Below are positions 10,275-20,693 of a stretch of 64,000 nt of DNA, piece by piece; within the stretch, counting starts at the first letter, position 1; every line of letters starts with the position of its first letter. A program made the translations under genes and the position numbers. The notes beneath the pieces were generated by a model. It ran no database searches, was not told the DNA's origin, and saw only the letters and a list, made by a program, of their open reading frames with translations. This DNA is from Carnimonas nigrificans ATCC BAA-78 (lineage in GTDB: Bacteria; Pseudomonadota; Gammaproteobacteria; Pseudomonadales; Halomonadaceae): NCBI RefSeq assembly GCF_000526695.1, contig NZ_JAGO01000010.1, forward strand, positions 434,001 through 498,000. The letters are read 5' to 3'.

Positions 10275-11132
10275 CTAGGCGTTAGCGTCAGCTCCAGCCC
10301 ACTGGCAGGCAAATTGCCACGCCGCCCTGCCGCTTCTCACCCCGCGCAGCGTGGCATAGCGCAACGCTTCAGTGCGCGCCTGCTCTGACCACTGGCTGCC
10401 CAGATACGAGACCCAATGCTCACAGGCAGCCACAAAGTTATCCTGATTGAAGGCGTGGAATGCCAGCCAGACACCGAAACGGTCAGAGAGCGATATTTTC
10501 TCTTCAACGGCATCACCATGATGCAGCTCACCATCCACGATGTGGGTCGCCTGATTGTCCGCTGAACTCTCCGGCAGCAGGTGACGGCGGTTGGAAGTAG
10601 CGTAAATCAGCACGTTTTCAGGCGGTCCGGTCAGGGTGCCATCCAGCACGCTTTTCAGCGCTTTATAGGCATCGTCACTGCCTTCAAAGGAGAGATCATC
10701 ACAGTAGACGATAAAGCGCTGCGGTACATCACGCAGACGTGCGACCAGACCAGGCAAGCCAATCAGATCATAGCGATCCACCTGAATCAGGCGCAGCCCC
10801 TGATCGTGGAAGTCATTGAGCAAAGCGCGAATAATCGACGATTTTCCGGTTCCACGAGCGCCCCATAGCAGCGCATGGTTGGCCGGTTTGCCCGCAAGAA
10901 ATGCTCGGGTGTTATCTACCAGCTGCTTTTTTTGGCGCTCAATCCCCACCAGATCACTCAGGCTGACATCATCACGCGGTGCCACCGGCACCAGCTGCCC
11001 ACCCGCCAGCGGATGCCGCTCCCACAGCGCCGCTATATCCTTCGTCCAGTCAACATCGCTGCGCTCGGGGGGCAGCAGCGGCTCGATACGCGTCAGAAGC
11101 TCCAGCAAACGCGCACTCAACGTCTCATTCAT
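10275..11132 (-). CDS. DUF815-family AAA+ ATPase
   Basis: Uncharacterised AAA+ ATPase family widespread in proteobacteria. The 285-aa protein has a Walker A motif GARGTGKSS (about residues 90-98), the family phrase LSDLVGIERQKKQLVDNTRAFLAGKPANHALLWG before it, a Walker B-like region (FIVYCDDLSFEG) and a sensor 1-type YATSNRRHLLPE. The function of the family is not established. It follows aroE on the same strand after 140 bp; co-transcription is possible. Confidence 0.88.
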   Translation of the reverse strand: MNETLSARLLELLTRIEPLLPPERSDVDWTKDIAALWERHPLAGGQLVPVAPRDDVSLSDLVGIERQKKQLVDNTRAFLAGKPANHALLWGARGTGKSSIIRALLNDFHDQGLRLIQVDRYDLIGLPGLVARLRDVPQRFIVYCDDLSFEGSDDAYKALKSVLDGTLTGPPENVLIYATSNRRHLLPESSADNQATHIVDGELHHGDAVEEKISLSDRFGVWLAFHAFNQDNFVAACEHWVSYLGSQWSEQARTEALRYATLRGVRSGRAAWQFACQWAGADANA

Positions 11133-11273
11133 GTTTCACCCGTTATTTTGTTTATACAGCGGCAGTCATCAGAGCTGTAGGCAGGCGTTGCCCTGCATCA
11201 GCGCGTCGCTGCCGCACCTCTCTCATTGCAGTGTGTCTCACGCGGTGAAGAACAGCGGCCGCGCCACGAACCG

Positions 11274-12092
11274 TTAAGCCGACAACTGCTGACGCAACTG
11301 GGCCAGCACCGGCTCGGGATCAGGGCTTTTGCCCAGCCAGACGCGAAACGACTCCGCAGCCTGCCCCACCAGCATGCCCAGGCCATCGGCGCTATGGCCG
11401 CCTTGCTCGCTGGCCCAGCGCATAAACGCCGTCGGCTTTGCAGCATAAACCATATCATAGCCCCAGCCATTGGCCGCCAGAGAGACGTTACCCAACGCAG
11501 GAAGCTCATCCGACAGGCTGGCACTGGTGCCGTTGATCACAAGATCAAAGGACTCGTCAAGCGCGTCGGGAGCCACTGCTTCGATAGTGCCCATATCGGC
11601 AAACTCACTGGCAAGCTGCTCGCCCCGCGCTACTGTGCGGTTGGCGATCACCACACGCTGCGGCTGCTGCGCCAGCAACGGGGCCAGCACTCCACGCACA
11701 GCGCCGCCGGCACCGAGAATGGCAATGTTGGCTCCCGCGAGATTAATGCCCAACCTTTTTAGATCACTGACCAAGCCTTCGCCGTCGGTGTTATCACCAT
11801 AAAGAGCGCCATCATCGGCTCGTTTCAGGGTATTGATGGCGCCCGCGCGCTTCGCTCTGTCAGATACCTGGTGGGCAAGCTTCAATGCCTCCTTCTTGAA
11901 GGGCACCGTTACATTGGCGCCACTTCCCCCTTCGGCAAGAAACGCCGCCACACTGTCAGCAAAACCATCAAGGGGGGCCTCACGCTTTTCATAACGCAGG
12001 TCGAGACCGAATTGACGCGCAAAGGCGAGGTGGATCTCCGGAGAGCGCGAGTGATGAATGGGGTGGCCAAAGACGCAATACAACAGCGACAC
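11274..12092 (-). CDS. aroE: Shikimate dehydrogenase (NADP+)
   Basis: Reduces 3-dehydroshikimate to shikimate in the chorismate pathway. The 272-aa product has the substrate-site SRSP motif, the catalytic lysine K66 in NVTVPFK, the NTDG motif with D103, and the NADP-binding GAGGAVRG glycine loop. The start is a GTG at 12092 with AAGGAG 6 bases upstream; the frame is open 63 bases further but only the GTG has a ribosome site and gives the conserved start. hemF lies nearby on the same strand, as in many gammaproteobacteria. Confidence 0.95.
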   Translation of the reverse strand: MSLLYCVFGHPIHHSRSPEIHLAFARQFGLDLRYEKREAPLDGFADSVAAFLAEGGSGANVTVPFKKEALKLAHQVSDRAKRAGAINTLKRADDGALYGDNTDGEGLVSDLKRLGINLAGANIAILGAGGAVRGVLAPLLAQQPQRVVIANRTVARGEQLASEFADMGTIEAVAPDALDESFDLVINGTSASLSDELPALGNVSLAANGWGYDMVYAAKPTAFMRWASEQGGHSADGLGMLVGQAAESFRVWLGKSPDPEPVLAQLRQQLSA

Positions 12093-12397
12093 AAGAACTC
12101 CTTTAAATAAAGACAGTCTTCCAAACCGCAGAGAAAAAAGCTGCCGGGCATGCACTATCAGGGCAATGCGGGATGCTTGAAATTACCGTGGCCTGCCTTA
12201 ATCACCTATGAGTGACACGGTAGCCTGATCGTAACGCATTCGTTAAGCCCGCTTTGCAGTAGCTTTTCGATCTCTCGATAGGTTACCTTGTGGGAACACT
12301 ACTAAAGTGACATATCGTGACACCAGGATACTGCCATTACGCGACATTAACCGGCTAATCGCACGCATCTTACAACTTCAGGGTATATCAACCATCC
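12093..12397. other. Divergent promoter region aroE / DinB-like gene
   Basis: About 305 bases between divergent genes. No coding sequence or strong hairpin seen; presumably holds promoters for both genes. Confidence 0.5.
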
Positions 12398-12883
12398 ATG
12401 ATTGCAGACTCTCTACGTTCACTCATCACTTATCACGAATGGGCTACCCAGCGTATGTTGGGGGCTTGTATGGAGGTCAGCGAGGGCGACTATCGTCGAG
12501 ATCTGGGGCTGGACCACGGGTCGATCCACGACATGTTGAACTATCAGCTCAACATCGAGCGCCGCTGGATGGGCAGCTATCTGAACGACCACAGTGATGC
12601 CTCGGAAGTTACCATCACAGGGCGTGACAGCCTCGCAGCCGCGCTACGCGGGCAGTGCCGCAAATGGCGTGAGCTGGCAGCAGGGCTTGATGACACACAG
12701 CTGGATGGAATGACCAAAACGGTAGGAACAACCGGCATCAAGTGTGAGCTGACTCACGCCGAGCTGCTGTTTGAGGTGATTAATTTCGGGGTACTCCAAC
12801 GCGGCAAGCTGACCTATGCCGTGACCTGGCTCGGAGTGCCCGACCCCGAGACCGATTTCATCTCCTACCGTAGCTCCCCTTGA
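12398..12883 (+). CDS. DinB/YfiT-superfamily protein, metal site degenerate
   Basis: A 161-aa four-helix-bundle protein of the DinB superfamily, judged from the N-terminal helix (SLRSLITYHEWATQRML) and the DMLNYQLNIERRWMGSYL helix. In most members a histidine triad binds a divalent metal. Here the first histidine is plausible (SIHDMLNYQ), but the C-terminal pair usually written NHxxHHRGQ reads INFGVLQRGK, so two ligands appear lost. Function unknown; a thiol transferase role should not be assumed. It faces hemF convergently with only 13 bases between. Confidence 0.75.
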   Translation: MIADSLRSLITYHEWATQRMLGACMEVSEGDYRRDLGLDHGSIHDMLNYQLNIERRWMGSYLNDHSDASEVTITGRDSLAAALRGQCRKWRELAAGLDDTQLDGMTKTVGTTGIKCELTHAELLFEVINFGVLQRGKLTYAVTWLGVPDPETDFISYRSSP

Positions 12884-12896
12884 GCGAAGCAGGCGT

Positions 12897-13886
<990 letters not shown>

Positions 13887-14471
13887 TCAGTGTTCCGGCC
13901 CGCCACGCAGCCAGCGGCCATCAGCGAGATCGCGAATTGTGCTGGGCTCGCGACGGCCGCCCGTAGCGCCTTCCAGTATCAGCGCCAGTTCACTGCCAAA
14001 TATCTGCTCGACCTGCCGGGCCGTAAGCGCCGATGGCTCATTGGCTCGATTGGCCGAAGTAGAGACGATCGGTCCACCGAAGGCTGTGCAGAGCGCAGCA
14101 GTGAGAGGATGATCGGTAACCCGCAGCGCCACCTGCTGATGATTACCGCGCACCAACGGATGCGAACGCCCGTTATCGGGCACTAGCCAGGTATGGGGGC
14201 CAGGCCACGATGCCTGCAACTGCTCTCGCTCGGCAGCGCTCACCTCGGTTAACCAGGGCGCTAGCTGCTCAATGGAGGCCGCGATCAGAATCAGTCCCTT
14301 GGCAGGGTCGCGCTGTTTCAGCGCCAGCACCTGCCGAAGGGCCGCTTCATTATCTGGATCGCACCCCAGCCCCCACACGCCCTCGGTAGGATAGGCAATC
14401 ACATCGCCCTGAAGGAGCGTAGCAGCAGCCCTGCTGACATCGGTAGTTGCGTTAGCGCTAGCCATTTCCAT
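13887..14471 (-). CDS. tsaC: L-threonylcarbamoyladenylate synthase TsaC
   Basis: Makes threonylcarbamoyl-AMP for the t6A37 modification of ANN-decoding tRNAs. The 194-aa protein is a single YrdC domain without the extra Sua5 domain. It has the family blocks AYPTEGVWGLGCDP, KQRDPAKGLILIA, WPGPHTWLVP, VALRVTDHP and GPIVSTSANRANEP. The neighbours dprA and hemF are its usual partners. tcdA, which cyclises t6A, lies at 31972 in the same window. Confidence 0.95.
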   Translation of the reverse strand: MEMASANATTDVSRAAATLLQGDVIAYPTEGVWGLGCDPDNEAALRQVLALKQRDPAKGLILIAASIEQLAPWLTEVSAAEREQLQASWPGPHTWLVPDNGRSHPLVRGNHQQVALRVTDHPLTAALCTAFGGPIVSTSANRANEPSALTARQVEQIFGSELALILEGATGGRREPSTIRDLADGRWLRGGPEH

Positions 14472-14525
14472 GCCTTTTGTAAGGTTATTGTACCGGTCAT
14501 GTTCATCCGGTCCATACTTTTTTCT

Positions 14526-15608
14526 TTACCCAACGTTCTTTACCCAGCCGCCCGGTACGCGCAGCACTTTATTGTCAAGCTCCAGCCACTGTAGCTCAAG
14601 CTGACACTCTGTGGGGGTTAGCTGGCTACGTGCAGCAATGGTATCCAGCGATAATGCTGTGGCACCAAGCACATCGACGAGTGAATGGCTCGTCTTACCG
14701 GATTCATCGGGGGCGTTGGTTACTTCCGGCACCGCCCACTGCTCGGTGGCGTACTCTTCCAGAATATCCGTGGCACAGGTAACCAGCTTGGCCCCCTGCT
14801 GGATCAACTCCAGGCAGCCTGCTGCGTTCGGATTTTCCAGTGCGCCGGGCAGTGCGAAAACATCACGGTTCTGCTCAAGCGCCAGCCGTGCGCTGACCAG
14901 CGAACCGCTGCGCTGCTTGGCTTCCACCACCAGCACCCCACGGCACAGGCCCGTGATTATACGATTGCGGCGCGGAAAATGTCCTGCCCTGGCGGGTGTA
15001 CCGGGGCTGAACTCCGAGAGAATCAGGCCATTGCCCGCCACCACCTGCTGGTAAAGTGCCCGGTGGCTGGCGGGATACACCAGATCAATGCCGCACCCTA
15101 ACACACCGATGGTAGCCCCTGCCGCTTCAAGCGCACCACGATGCGCAGCAGCATCAATACCGCGCGCCAGCCCACTCACGACACACATGCCGGCAGCGGC
15201 AAGCTCACGCGCCATCAGCAGTGCATGATGCAGGCCATCAAGCGAGGCGTGGCGGCTGCCGACCATTGCAATCGCCGGCCTGGTCAGGCAATCAGGATTG
15301 CCCGAGGCCCATAGCACCATGGGAGGATCATCCAGTTCATCAAGCAGCGGCGACCACGTGGCATGACCAGGGTAGAGAATGGCGCGGCGTAAATTCGTAT
15401 CTTCCCAGGCAAGCGAAGGCGACAATTGTGCCGTCGCTTGGTCACTCAATAAAAAGCGCAAATAGCTGCGCTGAGCACCGCTCAACTGCTGCATCCACCC
15501 TTCAGGCCAGGGGAGCTGCTGCTGACGCAGCCATTTCACCCGCACCGGGCCAAGTTTCGGTAATAGCGACAGCGCGATCCACTCGCGCGCGTTGGTCGGG
15601 CAATTCAT
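14526..15608 (-). CDS. dprA: DNA-processing protein DprA (Smf)
   Basis: Loads RecA on incoming single-stranded DNA during natural transformation. The 360-aa protein has a N-terminal helical part, the Rossmann-like core with MVGSRHAS, SGLARGIDAAAHRGAL, GVLGCGIDLVYPASHR and ISEF-type LSEFSPGTPARAGHFPRRNRIITGL, and a C-terminal winged-helix DML1-like domain (about 300-358). The ATG at 15608 has AGGAG upstream. The gene is divergent from def. Other competence genes are not visible except pilW, so competence cannot be concluded. Confidence 0.95.
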   Translation of the reverse strand: MNCPTNAREWIALSLLPKLGPVRVKWLRQQQLPWPEGWMQQLSGAQRSYLRFLLSDQATAQLSPSLAWEDTNLRRAILYPGHATWSPLLDELDDPPMVLWASGNPDCLTRPAIAMVGSRHASLDGLHHALLMARELAAAGMCVVSGLARGIDAAAHRGALEAAGATIGVLGCGIDLVYPASHRALYQQVVAGNGLILSEFSPGTPARAGHFPRRNRIITGLCRGVLVVEAKQRSGSLVSARLALEQNRDVFALPGALENPNAAGCLELIQQGAKLVTCATDILEEYATEQWAVPEVTNAPDESGKTSHSLVDVLGATALSLDTIAARSQLTPTECQLELQWLELDNKVLRVPGGWVKNVG

Positions 15609-15943
15609 CACAGCTCCTGTATGCCACCGTGCGGTTTAATTGCGCTGCGTGTCGCACTACAATAGGGCCCACGGCGTTTGCCCGGTGTCGCCCGTTATCG
15701 GCACAGCCCAGCAATCCTTTAGCGCGTTTAGCGACCAGCATTGGCCCAATGCCTTCGTGAATGCGCCTTCAGTGTCTTGTTTAACATTCAGGCTGAATAC
15801 AGCAGCGACATCACCGCTGAGGAGCAGAATGGCATGCCTTGAGCGCCATGTGCTTCCACAGGCGACATGTGCTACTTACTGCCGCGGCTTGCCCCACACG
15901 CCTTTATTCATGCGTCTCGACCACATTACCAGCGGACCTTTTC
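15609..15943. other. Divergent promoter region dprA / def
   Basis: About 335 bases. The LysM-domain gene often found here in relatives is absent. The def frame is open back to 15839, but that part lacks a ribosome site and family similarity. No other element recognised. Confidence 0.5.
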
Positions 15944-16450
15944 ATGGCTCTACTTACCATTCTCGAATATCCAGACGAGCACTTGCGCACCGTCGCCCAA
16001 CCGGTTACCGACTTCGGTGATCAGCTGCAAACGCTGATCGACGACATGTTCGAGACCATGTATGCCGCTCCCGGCATTGGTCTGGCAGGCGCTCAGGTCG
16101 ATCAGCACTTGCAGCTGTTTGTGCTCGACGTCAGCGAGCATCAGAATGACCCTCGCGTCTATATCAACCCTGTATGGGAAGCGCTCGACGATGAACGCAA
16201 GCAGATGCAGGAAGGCTGTCTGTCGATTCCTGAATACTATGCCGAGGTGCCGCGCGCACTGCGCATCAAGGTGAGCGCCCTCGATCGCCACGGCAAGCCA
16301 TTCGAGCACGAAGCCGACGGGCTGCTGGCACACTGCATTCAGCACGAAACCGATCACACCAAAGGCGTGCTGTTTATTGATTACCTGTCGCCATTGAAAC
16401 GCGAGCGCGTTAAGAAGAAGATGCTCAAACGCCATAAAGCCAGCGTTTGA
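15944..16450 (+). CDS. def: Peptide deformylase
   Basis: Metalloenzyme removing the formyl group from nascent proteins. The 168-aa protein has all three motifs: GIGLAGAQV (45-53, a variant of GIGLAAxQV), EGCLSIP with metal ligand C92, and QHETDH with H134, E135 and H138. The ATG at 15944 gives the standard [11 protein letters not shown] start; an upstream in-frame ATG would add 35 unrelated residues. It is followed by fmt, the classical def-fmt-rsmB arrangement. Confidence 0.96.
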   Translation: MALLTILEYPDEHLRTVAQPVTDFGDQLQTLIDDMFETMYAAPGIGLAGAQVDQHLQLFVLDVSEHQNDPRVYINPVWEALDDERKQMQEGCLSIPEYYAEVPRALRIKVSALDRHGKPFEHEADGLLAHCIQHETDHTKGVLFIDYLSPLKRERVKKKMLKRHKASV

Positions 16451-16561
16451 TGCTTACAGGGCGCTCTGTGTCGCGCGGTAGTGCACAGCGCCCCTGCTCA
16501 TCCAGTCACCCAATCCCGCCGGCTACCGGCGTCGATGCTCTCCAGTTCGGACCAACACTTC

Positions 16562-17536
16562 ATGCCCTCTACCTTGCGCGTCGGATTCGCCGGCACCCCT
16601 GATTTCGCTGCTGACATACTGGCTGCCCTACTGGCGAGCCAGCATCAGGTGGTGTGCGTTTTCACCCAGCCCGATCGTCCAGCAGGGCGCGGGCGCAAGC
16701 CTCAGGCAAGCCCGGTCAAGCAACTGGCAGAACAGCACCAGTTACCGGTACACCAGCCCCTTAAGCTGCGTGATGAAGAGAGTCGTGCGCCCCTGGCAGC
16801 CGCCGATCTCGATGTGCTGGTGGTGGCGGCCTATGGGCTGATTCTGCCCGCGGAAGTGCTTGAGCTGCCACGTTTCGGCGCGCTCAACGTGCACGCATCA
16901 TTGCTACCGCGCTGGCGCGGTGCAGCACCCATTCAGCGCGCTATCGAGCATGGCGACAGCGAAAGCGGTGTCACGATCATGCAGATGGATGAGGGGCTAG
17001 ACACCGGCGATATGCTGCTGAAAAAGACTGTCCCCATTGATACCACTACCACGGGCGGAAGTCTCCACGATGCGCTGGCGACAGCAGGTGCCGAAGCCAT
17101 TGTCACCGCACTCAATGAGATCGCGGCCCACCAGCAGAGAATCGCCGGTACACCACAGCCACAGCAAGGCGTAAGCTATGCCGCCAAGCTATCGAAGGCA
17201 GAAGCGCTGCTCGACTTCACGGCAGCGGCCAGCGATCTGGCAAGACGCGTGCGCGCCTTCAATCCATGGCCGGTCTGCTGGGCTTACGCAGGCGACAGCA
17301 CCCTGCGTGTCTGGGAAGCCCACGCTGAACAGTGCAGCTACGCTGCTGCGCCGGGCACCATTCTCAGTGCCGATAGCCACGGTATTCTGGTGGCCTGCGC
17401 CGAGGGCGCACTCAGAATCAGCCGCGCCCAGTTACCCGGCACGCGACCGCTGGAAGTCAAAGAGCTGCTCTCAAGCCCCAAACGTGCCGACCTGCTTCCG
17501 CAAGGCAGTATGCTTAACGCTCAGGAGGCACACTAA
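16562..17536 (+). CDS. fmt: Methionyl-tRNA formyltransferase
   Basis: Formylates initiator Met-tRNA with 10-formyl-THF. The 324-aa product contains the N-terminal FAGTPDFAA, the FTQPDRPAGRGRK loop, and the catalytic-site block LNVHASLLPRWRGAAPIQ (N109, H111), then the C-terminal OB-like tRNA-binding domain (about 215-315). The ATG at 16562 matches the family start; the frame is open to 16481. The stop overlaps the rsmB start by one base (TAATG). Confidence 0.95.
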   Translation: MPSTLRVGFAGTPDFAADILAALLASQHQVVCVFTQPDRPAGRGRKPQASPVKQLAEQHQLPVHQPLKLRDEESRAPLAAADLDVLVVAAYGLILPAEVLELPRFGALNVHASLLPRWRGAAPIQRAIEHGDSESGVTIMQMDEGLDTGDMLLKKTVPIDTTTTGGSLHDALATAGAEAIVTALNEIAAHQQRIAGTPQPQQGVSYAAKLSKAEALLDFTAAASDLARRVRAFNPWPVCWAYAGDSTLRVWEAHAEQCSYAAAPGTILSADSHGILVACAEGALRISRAQLPGTRPLEVKELLSSPKRADLLPQGSMLNAQEAH

Positions 17537-18879
17537 TGGCCGCCGTGACTAACCCGCGCGCGGTTGCCGCGCAGCTACTGGTGCCCGTACTTGCCGGAAA
17601 AGGCTCTCTGGCGGCCCTCGACACCATGCAAGTGGCAGAGCGCGACAAGAGCCTTGTGAAAGCGCTGTGCTATGGGGTGTGCCGTACCTTGCCTCGCCTC
17701 GAAGCGTTAGCGGCGCTGCTGCTGTCACGCGGTTTTAAGTCGCGTGATACCGATGTGCATGCGCTACTGCTGGTCGGCCTTTATCAGCTGCTTTACATGC
17801 GCGTGCCCAGCCATGCAGCGGTCAGTGAAACCGCCGGAGCGGCACGTCAGTTGGGCAAGGCGTGGGCCACACGGGTGCTGAACGCCTGCCTGCGGCGCTG
17901 CCAGCGAGAGCAGCATGCGCTTGAAGCACAGGTCGATAAAAAGCCTGAAAGCCAGCTATTGCACCCCCAGTGGCTGCATCAGGCACTCCACCGCGCCTGG
18001 CCCGAGCAGTTCAACGACATCATTGCAGCGAACAACACACCCGCCCCTATGACGCTGCGAGTCAACCTCGCGCGCAACAGTCGCGAGCACTATCAGCAGC
18101 AGCTAACGACAGCGGGGATTGAATCCCGCGGCTGTGACGACTCCCCTTATGGTCTTACCCTTGCCAGCGCCAGCGACGCCACTGCGCTGCCAGGATTCAC
18201 CGATGGGTTGGTCAGCGTGCAGGATGAAGCCGCTCAGCTGGCGGCGCCGCTGCTACTCGATCCGCTGCTGCGCCGCTCGCCCGACAAACCGCTGTGCGTG
18301 CTGGATGCCTGTAGTGCGCCGGGCGGTAAAACCATGCATCTGATTGAGCTGGCCGAGGCTGCGGGGCAGGCGCTTGAAATTATTGCGCTGGACAGTGATC
18401 CACATCGCCTTGAGCGAGTGCGCGGCGCAATCGAACGCCTCGCTCCCGGCAGCGCAATCCAGCATCGTGTGATTGCCGCCGACGCAGCGCAGCAGGAGTG
18501 GTGGGATGGCATACCCTTCGATGCCATTTTGATCGACGCGCCTTGCTCGGGTACTGGTGTTATTCGTCGCCACCCCGATATCAAACGCCTGCGCACCGCC
18601 CGTGATATCGAACAACTGGCACAACTCCAGCAGCGTATTCTCGATAATCTATGGCCACTGCTGCGCGAGAAAGGACGCTTGCTGTACGCCACCTGCTCGG
18701 TGATGCCGCAAGAGAACGAAGCACAAGCCGCCGCCTTTGCCGCACGCACCAGCGATGCACAGCTCATCGCGCTGGAAGTCGAATGGGGAATTGCGACCGG
18801 CCATGGCCGCCAGCGCTTGCCGCAGCAAGACGGTAGCGATGGTTTCTTCTACGCCCTGTTCGAAAAACAGTCAGCGTAG
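17536..18879 (+). CDS. rsmB: 16S rRNA (cytosine967-C5)-methyltransferase RsmB
   Basis: SAM-dependent methyltransferase for m5C967 of 16S rRNA. The 447-aa protein has a NusB-like N-terminal RNA-binding domain (about 5-145), SAM motif I DACSAPGGKT, motif IV DAPCSGTGVIRRHPDIK and motif VI YATCSVMPQENE, which carry the two cysteines of the Nol1/Nop2/Sun family. In many gammaproteobacteria trkA follows directly; here it lies 8.6 kb further on. Confidence 0.96.
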   Translation: MAAVTNPRAVAAQLLVPVLAGKGSLAALDTMQVAERDKSLVKALCYGVCRTLPRLEALAALLLSRGFKSRDTDVHALLLVGLYQLLYMRVPSHAAVSETAGAARQLGKAWATRVLNACLRRCQREQHALEAQVDKKPESQLLHPQWLHQALHRAWPEQFNDIIAANNTPAPMTLRVNLARNSREHYQQQLTTAGIESRGCDDSPYGLTLASASDATALPGFTDGLVSVQDEAAQLAAPLLLDPLLRRSPDKPLCVLDACSAPGGKTMHLIELAEAAGQALEIIALDSDPHRLERVRGAIERLAPGSAIQHRVIAADAAQQEWWDGIPFDAILIDAPCSGTGVIRRHPDIKRLRTARDIEQLAQLQQRILDNLWPLLREKGRLLYATCSVMPQENEAQAAAFAARTSDAQLIALEVEWGIATGHGRQRLPQQDGSDGFFYALFEKQSA

Positions 18880-19213
18880 CTTCCGCTACCACAGTTCAGG
18901 CTGGAAAAAACATCGCTCGGCTAACGGCCCCCCCCTTCGAATAGCCCCGTGAGTTGGATACCTTCCAGCTTGCGGGGCTTTCATATGCAGCATGACAAGC
19001 ACTTCACATAACGGTTTTCTCCACAGGTAGAGGTAGTGAAACAAGGCCGGTGGAATAATGTTGATCGCCATTCGCTCGCCCCATCTCTTGATATATGCTG
19101 CCCTGATCTTAAGTGGTGCGTGCTGTATCAACGGCATGACATTGATGGGCTGAATATCGAGAAAAGTGGAGAGAGCTGCCGCTATCTACATAGCCTGTGA
19201 TGGGTTCAAAAAC
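18880..19213. other. Intergenic region between rsmB and argD
   Basis: Convergent gap without a supportable gene. A stem AGCCCCG / CGGGGCT (18943-18979) with a 23-base loop, followed by TTTCAT, may terminate rsmB. An 83-codon open frame on the minus strand overlaps this stem and looks like chance. Confidence 0.45.
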
Positions 19214-19244
19214 AACGAACCCCACCAATAAGGCGGGGTTCGTT
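19205..19244 (-). terminator. Intrinsic terminator of argD
   Basis: Stem AACGAACCCC-ACC / GGC-GGGGTTCGTT (19214-19244, one mismatch) with a short loop. Read on the minus strand it is followed by GTTTTTG, as expected for termination after argD. Confidence 0.75.
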
Positions 19245-19307
19245 GGAAATCTGACGGCGTAGCCCTTATCAGATCAGGCTCCACCGTTTTTTATCACGCT
19301 ACCGGCA

Positions 19308-20516
19308 TCACTCCGCCAGGCGCTCCAATGCTCGTTCCAGGCGCGCCATTCCTTCTGCGATCTCTTCGGGCGTAATCACCAGCGATGGCGCAAAGCGCAG
19401 CACATTAGGGCCTGCGACCAGCAGCATCAGCCCCTCTTCTACCGCAGCGGCCAGAATCTCGCCGCCCCGCTCCTGCCAGGCATCCTTCAGCTCCGCCCCA
19501 ATCAAAAGCCCCGCACCACGAACTTCGCTGAACAGCGCGAAGCGTTGGTTAAGCCGCTCAAGGTTCTCCTTGATCAGCGCATGGCGTTCGCCAACTCCCT
19601 CCAGCGTAGCGGGGTCAGCGATGGTTTCCATTGCCGCCAGCCCGACCGCCGTCGCGAGCGGATTACCGCCATAGGTAGAGCCGTGAGTGCCCGGCGTAAA
19701 CACGCTGGCAATTTCATCGGTAGTCAGCATGGCCGCCAGCGGAAAACCGCCACCAATCGCCTTGGCCGAGGTCAGTATATCGGGCACCACGTCATACTGC
19801 ATATAGTTGTAGAGTGCGCCCGAGCGGCCTGCACCGCACTGCACTTCATCAAATATCAGCAGCGCTTCGTGCTCATCACATAGCTGACGCAGCCCTTCGA
19901 GGAACTCCTGAGTGGCAGGACGCACCCCGCCTTCCCCCTGCAACGGCTCAACCACAATGGCGCAGGTACGTTCATCAATCAGCTCGCGCACACTCTCCAG
20001 ATTGTTGAATTCAGCGTGCTCGATGCCACCCAGCGCTGGCCCGAAGCCCTGTGAATACTTCGGCTGCCCGCCCACGCTCACGGTAAACAGCGTGCGGCCA
20101 TGGAAGGAGTTACGAAACGAAATGATCGTATCCTTGTCCTCACCGAAGGTGTCGTGGGCGTAACGACGGGCCAGCTTGAAGGCGGCCTCATTGGCTTCAC
20201 CACCGGTAGAACAGAAGAACGCCTTGTCGGCAAAGGTGTGTTCGACCAGCCAGCGCGCCAGTCGCAGCGCAGGCTCGCTGGTATACACATTGGAGAGATG
20301 CCACACCTTGTCGGCCTGCTCCTTGAGCGCCTTTTGCAGCGCGGGATGCCCATGTCCCAACGCATTTACCGCAATACCACCGGCAAAATCGACAAACTCT
20401 CGGCCCTGCTGATCCCATACTCGGCTCCCCTCTCCTCGCACCGGAATCATCTGTTGCGGTGCATAGCAGGGAACCATATACGTATCGAAATCGGCGCGGC
20501 TTGGCGTCCAGTTCAT
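19308..20516 (-). CDS. argD: Acetylornithine/succinylornithine aminotransferase
   Basis: Class III PLP aminotransferase of arginine synthesis or breakdown. The 402-aa protein has the ArgD/AstC N-terminus (YMVPCYAPQQMIPVRGEGSRVWD), the phosphate-binding region STGGEANEAAFKLARR, NSFHGRTLFTVSVGGQ, the FDEVQCGAGRSG aspartate motif, and the PLP lysine K252 in TSAKAIGGGFP. Sequence alone does not separate ArgD from AstC; no other ast genes are adjacent, so the biosynthetic name is used. It stands alone between its own terminator and that of the sit operon. Confidence 0.9.
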   Translation of the reverse strand: MNWTPSRADFDTYMVPCYAPQQMIPVRGEGSRVWDQQGREFVDFAGGIAVNALGHGHPALQKALKEQADKVWHLSNVYTSEPALRLARWLVEHTFADKAFFCSTGGEANEAAFKLARRYAHDTFGEDKDTIISFRNSFHGRTLFTVSVGGQPKYSQGFGPALGGIEHAEFNNLESVRELIDERTCAIVVEPLQGEGGVRPATQEFLEGLRQLCDEHEALLIFDEVQCGAGRSGALYNYMQYDVVPDILTSAKAIGGGFPLAAMLTTDEIASVFTPGTHGSTYGGNPLATAVGLAAMETIADPATLEGVGERHALIKENLERLNQRFALFSEVRGAGLLIGAELKDAWQERGGEILAAAVEEGLMLLVAGPNVLRFAPSLVITPEEIAEGMARLERALERLAE

Positions 20517-20540
20517 GTCGATCTTCCTGTGGAACGGAGA

Positions 20541-20598
20541 AAAGAAAAGATGCGAAAAGGCCCGACCATTCCTTCAGCAAGGAAGCGCTGGTCGGACC
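20541..20598 (-). terminator. Intrinsic terminator of the sitABCD operon
   Basis: Minus-strand stem with outer arms GGTCCGACCA and TGGTCGGGCC (20589-20598 and 20559-20568) and inner AAGGAA/TTCCTT, followed on that strand by TTTTCGCATCTTTTCTTTT. It lies between sitD and argD. Confidence 0.8.
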
Positions 20599-20693
20599 TC
20601 CCAGTATGCGACGCTTAACCGCGATTGGCGAGAGGCAGAGGGGAAATCAACTCCTTTCAGGAAGAAGCCGCTCGGCCCCCATGCCAGAAGGGA

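Noticed and set aside
18886-19137. 83-codon minus-strand frame after rsmB
   Set aside because: It runs through the likely rsmB terminator, lacks a ribosome site and has no recognisable features.
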